A DNA stretch of 64,000 bases. It comes from an uncultured Oribacterium sp. (GTDB taxonomy: Bacteria; Bacillota; Clostridia; Lachnospirales; Lachnospiraceae). The position numbers and the translations under genes were made by a program. Location: the NCBI GenBank assembly GCA_900770445.1, contig CAAGKO010000089.1, positions 62,001-126,000 on the forward strand, in the 5' to 3' direction. Each line of letters starts with the position of its first letter. Position 1 is the first letter of the stretch. Of the stretch, positions 25,700-35,763 are shown in pieces. A model generated the notes under the pieces. The model made no database searches. It saw only the letters and a list, made by a program, of their open reading frames with translations, and was not told the origin of the DNA.

Positions 25700-26542
25700 T
25701 CAGTGAAGCAGTGCCGAAATCGCGAACCAGATCAGGACGATGATGCCGAGACCGATACGATAGTACCCGAAGATCACGAAGCTGTTCTTCCGGATGTAGC
25801 GCATCAGGAAGTTGATGCAGTAGACGCTCACGATATAGGCGATGACCATACCGAGGAGCAGGTAGAAGAGCTGCGGGCCGGTGAAGGCGAAGCCGAACTT
25901 GATGAGCTTCAGGAAGCTCGCACCGAACATGACCGGTACCGACAGGAAGAAGGAAAACTCTGCAGCCGGTGTACGTGCGACGCCGATGAGCATCGCACCG
26001 AGGATCGTCGCACCGGAACGGGAGGTGCCCGGAATCAGTGCGAGGCACTGAAAGAGACCGATGCAGATCGCGGTACGAAGGTCCAGATCCTGCAGGCGGT
26101 TGATGTGAAAATCAACCGTTTCGTTCCGCTTCTCGATCAGAATGAAGAACACGCCATACAGGATCAGCATCAGCGCCACGACGAAGCCGTTATAGAGATA
26201 CTTGTCCAGGAGATCATCGAAGAGGATACCGATGACCGCTGCCGGGATGCAGGCGACGATGATCTTGATCCAGAGATCGACGCGGGATGGCACGAGGCCG
26301 ATGCGTCCGTTCGAGCGACGACGCGCAAATGGCCAGAGCTGATGGAAGAAGGTGGTGACGACCGCGAGGATCGCGCCCAGCTGGATCACGACCTCGAAGA
26401 CCTCATAGTACGCATCCGGCTGATTCAGCCGGATCAGTTCATTGACGAGAATCATATGTCCTGTACTGGAGATCGGAAGCCACTCGGTAAAGCCCTCCAC
26501 GAGTCCGAATACGATAATTTTTAAGGTTTCAACAAAGCTCAT
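25700..26542 (-). CDS. uppP: Undecaprenyl-diphosphatase
   Basis: UppP (BacA) recycles the lipid carrier of peptidoglycan and other surface glycans by removing a phosphate from undecaprenyl diphosphate. The two family motifs are present: EGFTEWLPISSTGHMIL near the N-terminus and PGTSRSGATI around residue 170. The 280-residue protein has about eight membrane helices. GGAGGA precedes the ATG, 21 bases after the ung stop, so the two are probably co-transcribed. It may confer intrinsic bacitracin tolerance, as known for the family. Confidence 0.95.
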   Translation of the reverse strand: MSFVETLKIIVFGLVEGFTEWLPISSTGHMILVNELIRLNQPDAYYEVFEVVIQLGAILAVVTTFFHQLWPFARRRSNGRIGLVPSRVDLWIKIIVACIPAAVIGILFDDLLDKYLYNGFVVALMLILYGVFFILIEKRNETVDFHINRLQDLDLRTAICIGLFQCLALIPGTSRSGATILGAMLIGVARTPAAEFSFFLSVPVMFGASFLKLIKFGFAFTGPQLFYLLLGMVIAYIVSVYCINFLMRYIRKNSFVIFGYYRIGLGIIVLIWFAISALLH

Positions 26543-26563
26543 TCTATTTCCTCCACATACTGC

Positions 26564-27241
26564 TTATGCCTGTCGATTTTCGATCTGCCAGTCGATCGGC
26601 GTGAGGCCGTGGGCCTCCAGGTACTGATTTGTTTTCGAGAACGGACGCGAGCCGAAGAAGCCACGATAGGCGCTCAGCGGACTCGGGTGCGGCGACTTCA
26701 GAATCAGATGCTTCGGATTCCGCAGCATCGCCTCCTTCATCTGGGCCGGACGGCCCCAGAGGATAAACACCATCGGGCGGTCGATCTGATCCAGTACGCG
26801 GATCGCCGCATCCGTGAACTCCTCCCAGCCGATGCCATGATGACTGTTCGCCTGATGCGCCCGCACGGTCAGCACAGTGTTCAGCATCAGTACGCCCTGA
26901 TCCGCCCACTTTTTGAGGTAGCCGTTATCCGGGATTGTGCAGCCGAGGTCGTCATGCAGCTCCTTATAGATGTTCACGAGGGATGGCGGGATGGCCACCT
27001 CCGGCTTCACCGAAAAGCAGAGTCCATGGGCCTGTCCCGGCTCGTGGTACGGATCCTGTCCGAGGATTACCACCTTCACCTTTTCCAGCGGAGTGAAGGA
27101 AAAAGCATTGAAAATATCCTCTGCCGCCGGATAGATCGTCTGCGTTTTATATTCCTGATCCACGGTGTGGTACAGCTGTTCATAGTACGGCTTGCTGAAT
27201 TCCGCTTGCAGCGGCTTCAGCCAGTCATTCGTAATCATCAT
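26564..27241 (-). CDS. ung: Uracil-DNA glycosylase
   Basis: Ung removes uracil from DNA. The catalytic block GQDPYHEPGQAHGL and the C-terminal HPSPLSAYRGFFGSRPF identify family 1. The length of 225 residues is standard from the ATG at 27241, which has AGGAGAAAG upstream. The 83 bases before it contain a GC-rich imperfect hairpin (GCGGAA with TTCCGC) without a T run. It is followed closely by uppP. Confidence 0.96.
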   Translation of the reverse strand: MMITNDWLKPLQAEFSKPYYEQLYHTVDQEYKTQTIYPAAEDIFNAFSFTPLEKVKVVILGQDPYHEPGQAHGLCFSVKPEVAIPPSLVNIYKELHDDLGCTIPDNGYLKKWADQGVLMLNTVLTVRAHQANSHHGIGWEEFTDAAIRVLDQIDRPMVFILWGRPAQMKEAMLRNPKHLILKSPHPSPLSAYRGFFGSRPFSKTNQYLEAHGLTPIDWQIENRQA

Positions 27242-27324
27242 TTCTTTCTCCTGTTCTTTCATCTGCCGCTGACAGCGGAACGCCGGCCTGCCCGCCGGAG
27301 CTGATGGCCGCATTCCGCCATATA

Positions 27325-28020
27325 TTATTCGTGATAGACATTGTGACTGCGGGATTTCGAAACATTCTTATAGAGGTCGTACAGGATCGATCCCGTCTTT
27401 CCTTCCTCCGGATAGTCATCGCCCCGCTTCAGATCCAGCACATACTTCCCATAGCAGTTGATGATCGTCGTCCCGCTCGGATGCTCCCGCACGCGCTGAA
27501 AATCACCGCCGTAGCACTGATGCACATGGCCATGGATCAGATACTTCGGATGGTAGCGCTCGAGAAGCTCGTTGAAGCAGCGGAAGCCCTGATGCGGCAG
27601 GTCCTCCATATCACCGTAGCCCTGCGCCGGCGCATGTGTTACCACGATATCGAAGCCGTTCCGCAGTGCGATGGCCGACCGAAGCCGATCGATCCGCTTC
27701 TCCATCTCACGCTCCGTATACATATAGTTTCCTTCTTTATACCGCATCGAGCCGCCGAGGCCCAGGATACGAAGCCCGCGGAAATCATAGATGCGGTCGT
27801 CGACGCAGTCACAGCCGAGCGGCGGCATCGTATCATAACAGTTGTCATGATTTCCATGCACATAGAGCAGCGGAGCATGGCCAGACGTCACCAGAAACTC
27901 GAGGTAATGCGGATTCAGATCGCCGGCAGACACGATGAGGTCGATATCCCTGAGCTCGGCCGGATCGTAATAATCATAGAGCTTCTTATCCTCTTCGTCT
28001 GCAATCAGTAAAACCTTCAT
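27325..28020 (-). CDS. Metallophosphoesterase-family protein
   Basis: A 231-residue calcineurin-like phosphoesterase. Metal-binding motifs are in order: SAGDLN, VHGNHDN, VTHAPAQGYGD and HGHVHQ. The first motif reads IADEEDKK where many members have DxH, so the first metal site is atypical. The substrate is unknown. Its start overlaps the stop of the BMP-domain gene by four bases (ATGA), so the two are translationally coupled and may work together. Confidence 0.85.
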   Translation of the reverse strand: MKVLLIADEEDKKLYDYYDPAELRDIDLIVSAGDLNPHYLEFLVTSGHAPLLYVHGNHDNCYDTMPPLGCDCVDDRIYDFRGLRILGLGGSMRYKEGNYMYTEREMEKRIDRLRSAIALRNGFDIVVTHAPAQGYGDMEDLPHQGFRCFNELLERYHPKYLIHGHVHQCYGGDFQRVREHPSGTTIINCYGKYVLDLKRGDDYPEEGKTGSILYDLYKNVSKSRSHNVYHE

Positions 28021-29933
28021 AATGTACCTTTCAGAAATCCGCTGATACGGATCAGCTCCTGCGCCCGCTGATTAAAGGCCTCAAGCTTCGGAATCTCACC
28101 GATGATGTTATCATTGAGCCAATGCATATTCACGATCTCTTCGCTGGAGAGCCGTGGTGCCTGCGCGTCCTTTATGAGGCCCTCCTGACTGTGGATTTCT
28201 CCGTCAAACGGATGGATTCGTCCGGAAAGAACGCCCTCACGAAGCGCCGTCAGCATCTTCCGGGAGGCATAGTGGAGCTGCCCGGAAAGAATCACGTCGA
28301 TGACCCCGGATTCCATACCAAACCAGAAATTCAGTGCCTCATGCGACTTCGTGAGCCGGCTGTTATCCCAGGAGCCTTCCAGAATCGAGCGAAGGATGAT
28401 CTCATAGAAGCGTCCCCAGTCGAAGATCGGCGTCGCAATGTTGGATACCGTACCATCCTCTGATACCTGATAGACACCGAACTCTCGTGACAGCTTCTTC
28501 GCCGGCGTCAGCTCCGGTCCGGAAATCGTCCGGATCCCCTGACTAAGCAGAGACTTCTTCCAGTCATGATCCTGCAGTGCCGACCACTCGAGATGGATCC
28601 GTACATAGGGATTGATCATCTGCGCACCGATGGCGAAGGCATTGACATTGGAAAGTGTACCATACAGCGGGCAGAGCTCCGCATAGCCGATCTCGTCACC
28701 GTCCGTCACCGAGGCCGCGAGTGCGCCCATCAGGAACTTCGCCTCATACATACGGCCATAGTAGGTCCGGATCGAATTATAGCTGCTGTTCACCGAGCAG
28801 TTCAGGATATGGATCTTCGGGTAGCGGACCTTCGCCTGTACCGAAGCCTCCACCATCATGCCCGTCGTCGTAAAAATCACCTGTGCACCGGCAGCTGCTG
28901 CCTCATCGATCGCGGCACTCACGCGTGCCGGCGTATCGCAGTCCGCCCAAGTCAGGGTCTCAAGCTGCGTGCCGAAGCGTCCGGCGATGTAGTTCCGTCC
29001 GAGCTCATGCTGGTACGCCCAGCTGGAGGTCTCCGGCTTCTTCTCATAGATAAACGCCACCGTCAGCTTCCGGTCCGCGTTCTGCTGCGTCAGGCGCTTA
29101 AAGAAGGAGCTGTCCTTCCGGAGGACATCCGGGGTTTCCACGAGCCGGATATCCTCCGGCTCCTTTAGGAACTCATGCCAGATCTTATCGAGGTTTGCAT
29201 CGATTTCCTGCGTCGAGATATGCTCGAGGCTCTTCGCGCCATAGATGCGAAGATAGATGAGGAAGGCGTCACCATGGGTGATCTCCAGACGTCCGCCGTC
29301 CTTGCGAAGAAAGCGCTCCGTGAAGCGGAAGAAATCCGCTTTTACAGCATTGCGCACCTCCGACGTCCATGGCTTCTCCATGGACAGTCCGAGAACCTGA
29401 CAGAGCTTCTGATAGGACCCCTCTTCCGAAAAACAGATACCATAGATGCCGCTCACCTTAAAGAAATCGACGAACTCGAAGTAGATGCGGTTCGTCTTGT
29501 CATCGGTATGCTGTGGCAGCAGTCGGATGACGTCCGCGAGGATGGATACCATGCCGGTAAAGCGCGAAACCGATACGCGCTTGTTGCCCTCCTGCACATA
29601 GAAGCGCCCCATGTACTCATACACGAGGATCGCGTCCCGGATGCCCTCCTGAACAGCAGAATCATAGAGTGCCGACCACTTCATCGAAAACTCGGTCTTC
29701 GGCGGCAGCAGCGGCATAAAGTTGCTGGCGAAGGCTTCTTGACGGCCATGCGTCTTCGTGCCGGCGATATCTGCGATCGGAATCTCGACCAGTCCGATAT
29801 GATTCTCTGCGAGTATGCTCTCCGGCTTCACGATATCATCGAGCGCCGTAAGATACGGATAGCGTCCGAATGTGATATCCCGGCGGTACTGACTCTCGCC
29901 CATGTGCCAGGCTTTCGTATAATCTTCGATCAT
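28017..29933 (-). CDS. ParB-like/BMP-domain fusion protein without a signal peptide
   Basis: A 638-residue protein with two recognisable parts. Residues about 45-130 resemble the ParB/sulfiredoxin fold (IGLVEIPIADIAG, then FYVQEGNKRVSVSRF). Residues about 330-560 resemble the BMP/PnrA substrate-binding family (VAFIYEKKPETSSWAYQ, VIFTTTGMMVEAS, AKFLMGALAA, IGYAE). BMP proteins normally bind nucleosides outside the cell, but no signal peptide or lipobox is visible from the start at 29933 (GAGAGGGGG upstream), and no transporter genes follow. It is probably a cytosolic sensor or DNA-linked regulator responding to a nucleoside-like ligand; that is inference. Confidence 0.75.
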   Translation of the reverse strand: MIEDYTKAWHMGESQYRRDITFGRYPYLTALDDIVKPESILAENHIGLVEIPIADIAGTKTHGRQEAFASNFMPLLPPKTEFSMKWSALYDSAVQEGIRDAILVYEYMGRFYVQEGNKRVSVSRFTGMVSILADVIRLLPQHTDDKTNRIYFEFVDFFKVSGIYGICFSEEGSYQKLCQVLGLSMEKPWTSEVRNAVKADFFRFTERFLRKDGGRLEITHGDAFLIYLRIYGAKSLEHISTQEIDANLDKIWHEFLKEPEDIRLVETPDVLRKDSSFFKRLTQQNADRKLTVAFIYEKKPETSSWAYQHELGRNYIAGRFGTQLETLTWADCDTPARVSAAIDEAAAAGAQVIFTTTGMMVEASVQAKVRYPKIHILNCSVNSSYNSIRTYYGRMYEAKFLMGALAASVTDGDEIGYAELCPLYGTLSNVNAFAIGAQMINPYVRIHLEWSALQDHDWKKSLLSQGIRTISGPELTPAKKLSREFGVYQVSEDGTVSNIATPIFDWGRFYEIILRSILEGSWDNSRLTKSHEALNFWFGMESGVIDVILSGQLHYASRKMLTALREGVLSGRIHPFDGEIHSQEGLIKDAQAPRLSSEEIVNMHWLNDNIIGEIPKLEAFNQRAQELIRISGFLKGTL

Positions 29934-30070
29934 CGCGGTCCCCCTCTCTGTTTCATCTGATGACTGCGTCTTAAAAACAAAGCTATAATACTCTATCTCA
30001 GCGGACAATGCTACAGCCTGCGACATCATCGCGAAGCAAATTATACCGTTTGCCACCGTCTGACAGCAGT

Positions 30071-30100
30071 TCAGCCAGAGCCCCGAAGGGTTCTGGCTGA
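30071..30100. other. Hairpin downstream of the choline-binding protein gene
   Basis: TCAGCCAGAG and TTCTGGCTGA with inner CCC/GGG pairs form an approximately 12-bp stem with one mismatch. No T run follows on either strand. It may be a weak or factor-assisted terminator for the gene ending at 30152. Confidence 0.4.
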
Positions 30101-30151
30101 GCGCTCATGTCTGTTTCGATTATGTGATTTTCCGATTTGTTATTTTGATTT

Positions 30152-31333
30152 TTACATCGGTCCCGTCAGGCTTCCGACCTGCAGTTCCTCGATCGTGCCG
30201 GAGGAGCCGGTCGTCGTGCTTACCGGTGAGGACGTCGCCACATTGCTGCTTCCGCTCACAGAGCCCGGTCCCGCCGCCTGCGTCGTTTCATACTGTGATA
30301 CACCGCCCGGGCCGGCCGTCGTGCTCGTGCCCGGCTCACTCGTCGTGATGTTCGAGCTTCCGATGCTTCCCGGTGTCGTCACCGTCGAGCTGCTGCCTGG
30401 TGTCGCTGCCGTCACAGCGTTGCTGCCAGAGGTGCTCGTGGTGGTGCTGCCGGTACTGCTGGTGCTGCCACCTGCGTGAGTTACAGAAACACCGCCGATC
30501 GCCGAGGTGCAGGCGCCGTTCGCATCGAAGCTGTAGTCTGTACCACTGATGGTCACGGTCTTTCCTGCGATCATCTTACCGTTGTTTAAGTAGTAGTACG
30601 CACCCTTCGACTCGAGCCAGCCTTCAATCATCTTGCCATTCTCGCCGAAGTAATACCACTCGCCCTCGATCTGCTTCCAGCCCTGCGCCATCTTACCGTT
30701 CGAGGCATCCAGATAGTACTTGTGTCCCGAGGTATCGGTCTTCCATCCAGTCTGCATCACGCCCTTCGCGTTCAGGTAGTAGTAGCTGCCCTCCTGCGCG
30801 TACCAGCCCGTCTGCATCACGCCGTTCGACTCGAAACGATACCAGCTGTTATCGATCTTCGCCCAGGTATCCATCAGCAGTGTGCCGTCACCCGGCTGGA
30901 AATAGTACCACTTATCGCTGATCTGACGCCAGCCGGTCGCCATCGAGCCATCGCCCTTCAGATAGTACCAGCGGGTCGTCCCGTTCTCGGTGAGCTTCAG
31001 CCATCCGGTCTGCATCACACCATCCGACTTCATGTAGTACCACTTGTTATCGATCTGACGCCAGCCGGTCACCATGAGACCGTTCGAGCGGAAGTAATGC
31101 CAGTTATCGTTGATCTTTTTCCAGCCCGTCACCATATATCCGTCACTGCCGATATAGTAGTAGCCGGAAGAGGTGTGAATCCACTTGCTGTAGATATACT
31201 TATTCGTGGAATCGTCCACGTAGTAGTACTTGCCATCCTTCTGGCCCCAGCCTGCAAAGCTCGGTGTCGCAAACGCCGCACATCCGATCGCCAGGGTGAG
31301 TCCCAGGACACGCATTTTCGCCTTCATATTCAT
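30152..31333 (-). CDS. Secreted choline-binding-type repeat protein
   Basis: A 393-residue exported protein. A signal peptide ends near ATPSFA. About ten to eleven tandem cell-wall-binding repeats of about 20 residues follow (patterns such as GWRQIDNKWYYMKSDGVMQT), and then a Ser/Thr/Gly/Pro-rich low-complexity tail of about 110 residues. There is no catalytic domain. In streptococci and clostridia these repeats bind choline on teichoic acid. The neighbouring gene encodes choline activation domains, which supports a phosphocholine-decorated envelope. The ATG at 31333 has GGAGGG upstream. Confidence 0.88.
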   Translation of the reverse strand: MNMKAKMRVLGLTLAIGCAAFATPSFAGWGQKDGKYYYVDDSTNKYIYSKWIHTSSGYYYIGSDGYMVTGWKKINDNWHYFRSNGLMVTGWRQIDNKWYYMKSDGVMQTGWLKLTENGTTRWYYLKGDGSMATGWRQISDKWYYFQPGDGTLLMDTWAKIDNSWYRFESNGVMQTGWYAQEGSYYYLNAKGVMQTGWKTDTSGHKYYLDASNGKMAQGWKQIEGEWYYFGENGKMIEGWLESKGAYYYLNNGKMIAGKTVTISGTDYSFDANGACTSAIGGVSVTHAGGSTSSTGSTTTSTSGSNAVTAATPGSSSTVTTPGSIGSSNITTSEPGTSTTAGPGGVSQYETTQAAGPGSVSGSSNVATSSPVSTTTGSSGTIEELQVGSLTGPM

Positions 31334-31402
31334 AGTGTCGCCCTCCGATTGTTCATAGATAGATTCTATCACGCTTTCGCACGTCTGTTCCATAAGCTTC
31401 GC

Positions 31403-33406
31403 TTAAATTTTCCCCGAATTTCGTAAGAATTTATACGAATCCTTAAAGTATCGGTACATTCGGAGCGTATAATCGCCGAAACTCTCCCCGAGCGCCATCT
31501 TGTATACGCACCAGAGTGCCCATAAAAGCCCGCCGAGCCCCATATAGGCGACGACCAGCGCATAGGCTTCCTCGTCCCCGAGTCCCCGGAGGGCAATGCC
31601 TCCGTCCGTCCCATCGTCACCGGACGCTACAGTCGTCGTTTCCGACAGGGACGGTGCTTCACCGGTCGTCGTCAGCTCACGTGTCGGCTTCCGTGAACAT
31701 CCATCTTCCGATGCCGCTTCCGGGCGATCCGCCCCGCCCATCGGTGCTGTACGATACAGCTCGATCAGCTGCTTCGTCTCCTCGAAGCTCATATAGGAGT
31801 AGATTGCCGCCATCGCGAGATCCGTCAGCGGATCTGCCATGCCACAGTACTCCCAGTCGATCATCTTGAGCCCCTCGTCCGTGAAGATAAAATTATCCTT
31901 TACAGAATCGATGTGGGCGATCGTCTTCGGACGCTGCTGCGCCGCCACGAAGCGGAAGACCTCCTCCGCATGGAGACGCACTTCCGGATAATCCTCAAAC
32001 GGGATCACCGCACCCGCCTCACGGATGTACGTCTCATAACGCAGCATCTCCTCATGAAGATCGAAGTCATGCTTCAGCACGATGCCGGAATTATGCAGAC
32101 GCTTCAGAAGCGCCATGCACTGCCGGAGCTCCACCGGATTCCCGTAGTCTGCATTGCGCGCCCCATGATAGTAGCGGGAGATCTTATAGCCGTTCTCCGG
32201 ATTGAAGTACACGAGCTCCTCTGTGATGCCGAGCTGCGTCACCGCCTGGTACACCTCGCCCTCATGGAAACGATCGATCAGCTTCTCCGTGCCCGGCCCC
32301 GGGATACGGCAGATGTAGTCCTTTCCACGGTACTCTGCCGGTGTCTCCGGTGCATCCAGCACTGAAAAATACCAGGACTTGTTCGTCATCCCGGCCTTCA
32401 GGCAGCGGATGTGCACGATACAGGACTCCGGGATGCCGAAGACCCGGGACACGAGCTGCATCGCCTCGGAGCCGGAGTGATTCACATACTTCTCATCGAA
32501 CTGCCGAAGCTCCTCGAGATTCTCGAACTCATAGATCTCGCCCTCCGGCTGCTTATTGATATAGATCGGCGGCAGCAGCTTCAGATTCCGGATCAGTACA
32601 TCCTCCCAGTAAAACTGCTCCGTGCCCGGCATCCGGTAGTAGCTCTCGATGAACGGCAGAAACTGTTCCGAAAACGCCTTCGTAAAGTACACCGGCCCAT
32701 ACATGCACCACTGATCGCAGCCACCGACCCGTACATCCCGGATCGCGCCGTTTCGTGCGGTCTCCATCGCCCATTCCCGGGTCTCCCCCTTCATGAAGCT
32801 CGCCGCATACCAGGCGTCCGCCTCATAGCGATGGTACATATTCTCCCGCATCCAGTTATCGGAGGACAGAATATAGCAGTTATGCCCCCGGAGCACCGAC
32901 GCCGCATGGTGCATCGTCGCCAGCGTGTTCTTCGTCGCATATTCCGGATTATAGATCAGCTTCACCTGGTACTTATCGATGAGGTACTCAAACTTCTCCT
33001 TGAGATACCCGACCATGATCGTGATATCCGTGATGCCCACCTCGTGAAGCTGTCGGATCTGACGCTCGATCATCCGCTCCCCGAAGACCTCGAGCAGGCC
33101 CTTCGGCGTCTCATACGTGAGCGGCACGAAACGGGAGCCGAAGCCCGACGCCAGTACGAGCGCCGCGTCCACCCGGTGGGCCTCCAGGTGTTGCTGCCCT
33201 GCATCCGTCAGTTCATACAGCACATTCCGTCCGCGCCCCTCATCATGGCTCAGCTTCCGGAGAAGCCCCTGATTCACCGTCTCCTGCAGAAGCTGATTCG
33301 TCTTCCCCAGCGACACCCCCAGCGCCTCCGCCAGGTCCCGCTGCGTACTCTCCGCACGCTCATATAAAGTCCTCAGAATAATCGTCGTCTCCCGCTCCAG
33401 CATCAT
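31403..33406 (-). CDS. wHTH - LicC-like cytidylyltransferase - LicA-like choline kinase fusion
   Basis: A 667-residue three-part protein. Residues 1-75 are a winged helix (STQRDLAEALGVSLGKTNQL). Residues 80-305 are a nucleotidyltransferase (LASGFGSRFVPLTYETPKGL) like phosphocholine cytidylyltransferase. Residues 320-660 are a choline/ethanolamine kinase with AHIDSVKDNFI (His498, Asp500, Asn505) and MIDWEYCG. Together the enzyme parts would turn choline into CDP-choline for surface decoration. A Thr/Ser/Gly/Asp-rich insertion (residues about 553-608) interrupts the kinase C-terminus. No licD transferase or choline transporter is in the window. The start may be 33406 or 33403. Confidence 0.85.
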   Translation of the reverse strand: MMLERETTIILRTLYERAESTQRDLAEALGVSLGKTNQLLQETVNQGLLRKLSHDEGRGRNVLYELTDAGQQHLEAHRVDAALVLASGFGSRFVPLTYETPKGLLEVFGERMIERQIRQLHEVGITDITIMVGYLKEKFEYLIDKYQVKLIYNPEYATKNTLATMHHAASVLRGHNCYILSSDNWMRENMYHRYEADAWYAASFMKGETREWAMETARNGAIRDVRVGGCDQWCMYGPVYFTKAFSEQFLPFIESYYRMPGTEQFYWEDVLIRNLKLLPPIYINKQPEGEIYEFENLEELRQFDEKYVNHSGSEAMQLVSRVFGIPESCIVHIRCLKAGMTNKSWYFSVLDAPETPAEYRGKDYICRIPGPGTEKLIDRFHEGEVYQAVTQLGITEELVYFNPENGYKISRYYHGARNADYGNPVELRQCMALLKRLHNSGIVLKHDFDLHEEMLRYETYIREAGAVIPFEDYPEVRLHAEEVFRFVAAQQRPKTIAHIDSVKDNFIFTDEGLKMIDWEYCGMADPLTDLAMAAIYSYMSFEETKQLIELYRTAPMGGADRPEAASEDGCSRKPTRELTTTGEAPSLSETTTVASGDDGTDGGIALRGLGDEEAYALVVAYMGLGGLLWALWCVYKMALGESFGDYTLRMYRYFKDSYKFLRNSGKI

Positions 33407-33496
33407 GCCGTCCGCCTTTCGTTTTTTTGTTCATTTAGATCATATTTTTCCAGTTTTCGAACATGCTATCATATTTTTTACGATATTTCAATATAG

Positions 33497-33524
33497 AAAA
33501 AGTCCGTCACATAAGTGACGGACT
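33497..33524 (-). terminator. Terminator of the glutamine synthetase gene
   Basis: Minus-strand AGTCCGTCAC and GTGACGGACT form a 10-bp stem with a 4-base loop, followed by TTTTTC. Confidence 0.85.
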
Positions 33525-33530
33525 GAAAAA

Positions 33531-35666
33531 TCAAGGCTCGGAAACCTCGAAAATCATATCACCATAGCTCGGATACGGCCACAGATCCTTATCCACGATC
33601 TGCTCCAGCTCATCCACCGGTGTACGCAGTGCCCGCATATCCGGCACGATCGTATCGTGGTATGCACGTGCCTTCTTCTCGGCATCCTTCTCCGGGCCAT
33701 ACAGCTCGACATCCTGCAGCAGCTTCGTTCTCGCCTGCTCCATGTCAGAAAGCAGCTTCGACGCATGCAGCAGAAGACCCTTCTGAACCGATACATCCGC
33801 CTCCGGGCATGCCTCGCTCACCTTGCGGATCGAATCCGCGAGACGGGTGGTGTAGTGGATGACCGCCGGGATGATCTGCTTGCCGGAGATGTTGATCATC
33901 GCACGTGCCTCGATATTGATGACCTTCGAATACTGCTCGTACTCGACCTCCTCGCGGCTCACCAGCTCGGCCTGTGTATAGATACCGAACCCCTTAAAGA
34001 GCTTGATCGCCTTCTCGGTGGTCAGGGCCGGAATTGCATCCACCATGGACGGAAGATTCGGAAGACCTCTGCGCTCTGCCTCCTCTACCCACTCCTCGGA
34101 GTAGCCGTTTCCGTTAAAGATGATGCGCTGGTGCTCCGTCAGGAGCTTCTTGATGTAATCATGACATGCATCGCTGAAGTTCTCTGCCTTCTCCAGTACG
34201 TCGGCAGCTTCCTTAAACTGCTCTGCGACGATGGCATCGAGGATGATGTTCGCACTTGCGATGGACTCAGCCGAACCCACCATACGGAACTCGAACTTGT
34301 TACCGGTAAAGGCAAACGGTGACGTACGGTTACGATCGGTGACATCCGCATAGAGATCCGGCATGGTGTTGACACCAGTCGGAAGGATCTTGCCCTGCTT
34401 CGACTCGGTCGCATAGCCGGTACCGATCAGCTGCTCCACGACATCCTCGAGCTGGGTGCCGATGAACGCAGAAACGATCGCTGGTGGTGCCTCATCCGCA
34501 CCGAGACGATGCTCGTTTCCGACATCCGCCGCACTGAGACGGAGAAGATCCGCATGCTTATCGACCGCAGCCAGTACGCAGGCCAGCACCAGCAGGAACT
34601 GAATATTCTCATGTGGTGTCTCGCCAGGATACATCAGATTGATGCCATCATCCGTTACGAGCGACCAGTTGTTGTGCTTACCGGAGCCATTGACACCGGA
34701 GAACGGTTTCTCATGAAGCAGGCACTCGAGACCATGGCGTGGTGCGGTCTTCTTCATGACCTCCATCACCAGCTGGTTATGGTCGACCGCAAGGTTCGCC
34801 TCATCATAGACCGGTGCCAGCTCATGCTGTGCCGGTGCGACCTCGTTATGCTCGGTCTTCGCGGTGACACCGAGCTTCCAGAGCTGTACATCCACATCGC
34901 GCATGAAGGCAGCGATGCGATGACGGATGGAACCGAAATAATGATCATCGAGCTCCTGGCCCTTCGCCGGCATGACGCCGAAGAGGGTACGCCCCGTATA
35001 GATGAGGTCCTTCCGCTTCAGATACTTGTTCCGGTCGATCAGGAAGTACTCCTGCTCTGCACCGACGGATGGCTTCACCGACTTCGATGTCGTGTTACCG
35101 AACAGACGGAGAATACGCAGTGCCTGTTCATTGATCGCCTGCATGGATCGAAGCAGCGGGGTCTTCGTATCCAGTGCCTCACCACCGAAGGAACAGAAGG
35201 AGGTCGGAATGCAAAGTGTTACGATTTCGCCATGCTCGCCCTCGCGACGAAGGAAGGCCGGGCTGGTGCAGTCCCAGATGGTGTAGCCTCTCGCCTCAAA
35301 GGTCGCACGAAGTCCACCGGACGGAAACGAAGAAGCATCGGCCTCACTGCGGACCAGCTCCTTGCCGGAGAACTCCATGATGACCTTACCGTCGGCATCG
35401 GCGGCCGAGATAAAGGAATCATGCTTCTCTGCGGTGATTCCGGTCAGCGGCTGGAACCAGTGCGTGTAGTGGGTCGCACCGTTCTCGAGTGCCCACTCCT
35501 TCATCGCCTGTGCAACCGCATCCGCGATGGTCGGATCGAGCTCGTAGCCCTCTGTGATGGTCTTCTTCAGCTTCTTATAGACTGCCTTCGGAAGACGCTC
35601 CTGCATCACCTTGTCGTTAAAGACATCCTCACCGAAAATTTCCGTAACATTTAAAACTTCACTCAT
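33531..35666 (-). CDS. glnN: Glutamine synthetase type III
   Basis: GSIII assimilates ammonia by making glutamine from glutamate. The 711-residue length is characteristic of type III, far longer than GSI. Visible blocks include [18 protein letters not shown]-like [24 protein letters not shown] with catalytic glutamates, [19 protein letters not shown], and [12 protein letters not shown]. It is monocistronic with its own terminator. No glnR-type gene, PII gene or amt gene is adjacent, so its control cannot be read here. Confidence 0.95.
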   Translation of the reverse strand: MSEVLNVTEIFGEDVFNDKVMQERLPKAVYKKLKKTITEGYELDPTIADAVAQAMKEWALENGATHYTHWFQPLTGITAEKHDSFISAADADGKVIMEFSGKELVRSEADASSFPSGGLRATFEARGYTIWDCTSPAFLRREGEHGEIVTLCIPTSFCSFGGEALDTKTPLLRSMQAINEQALRILRLFGNTTSKSVKPSVGAEQEYFLIDRNKYLKRKDLIYTGRTLFGVMPAKGQELDDHYFGSIRHRIAAFMRDVDVQLWKLGVTAKTEHNEVAPAQHELAPVYDEANLAVDHNQLVMEVMKKTAPRHGLECLLHEKPFSGVNGSGKHNNWSLVTDDGINLMYPGETPHENIQFLLVLACVLAAVDKHADLLRLSAADVGNEHRLGADEAPPAIVSAFIGTQLEDVVEQLIGTGYATESKQGKILPTGVNTMPDLYADVTDRNRTSPFAFTGNKFEFRMVGSAESIASANIILDAIVAEQFKEAADVLEKAENFSDACHDYIKKLLTEHQRIIFNGNGYSEEWVEEAERRGLPNLPSMVDAIPALTTEKAIKLFKGFGIYTQAELVSREEVEYEQYSKVINIEARAMINISGKQIIPAVIHYTTRLADSIRKVSEACPEADVSVQKGLLLHASKLLSDMEQARTKLLQDVELYGPEKDAEKKARAYHDTIVPDMRALRTPVDELEQIVDKDLWPYPSYGDMIFEVSEP

Positions 35667-35713
35667 TCATTGTCTCCTTCTACTCCCCTATGAAAGGAAG
35701 AACATAGTGCGTG

Positions 35714-35751
35714 AAAAGAACCCGTCCCAGAATCTGGGACAGGTTCTAAAA
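35714..35751 (-). terminator. Terminator of the aldolase gene
   Basis: On the minus strand AGAACCTGTCCCAGA pairs with TCTGGGACGGGTTCT (one wobble), then TTTT. Confidence 0.85.
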
Positions 35752-35763
35752 GTAACCGATTAA

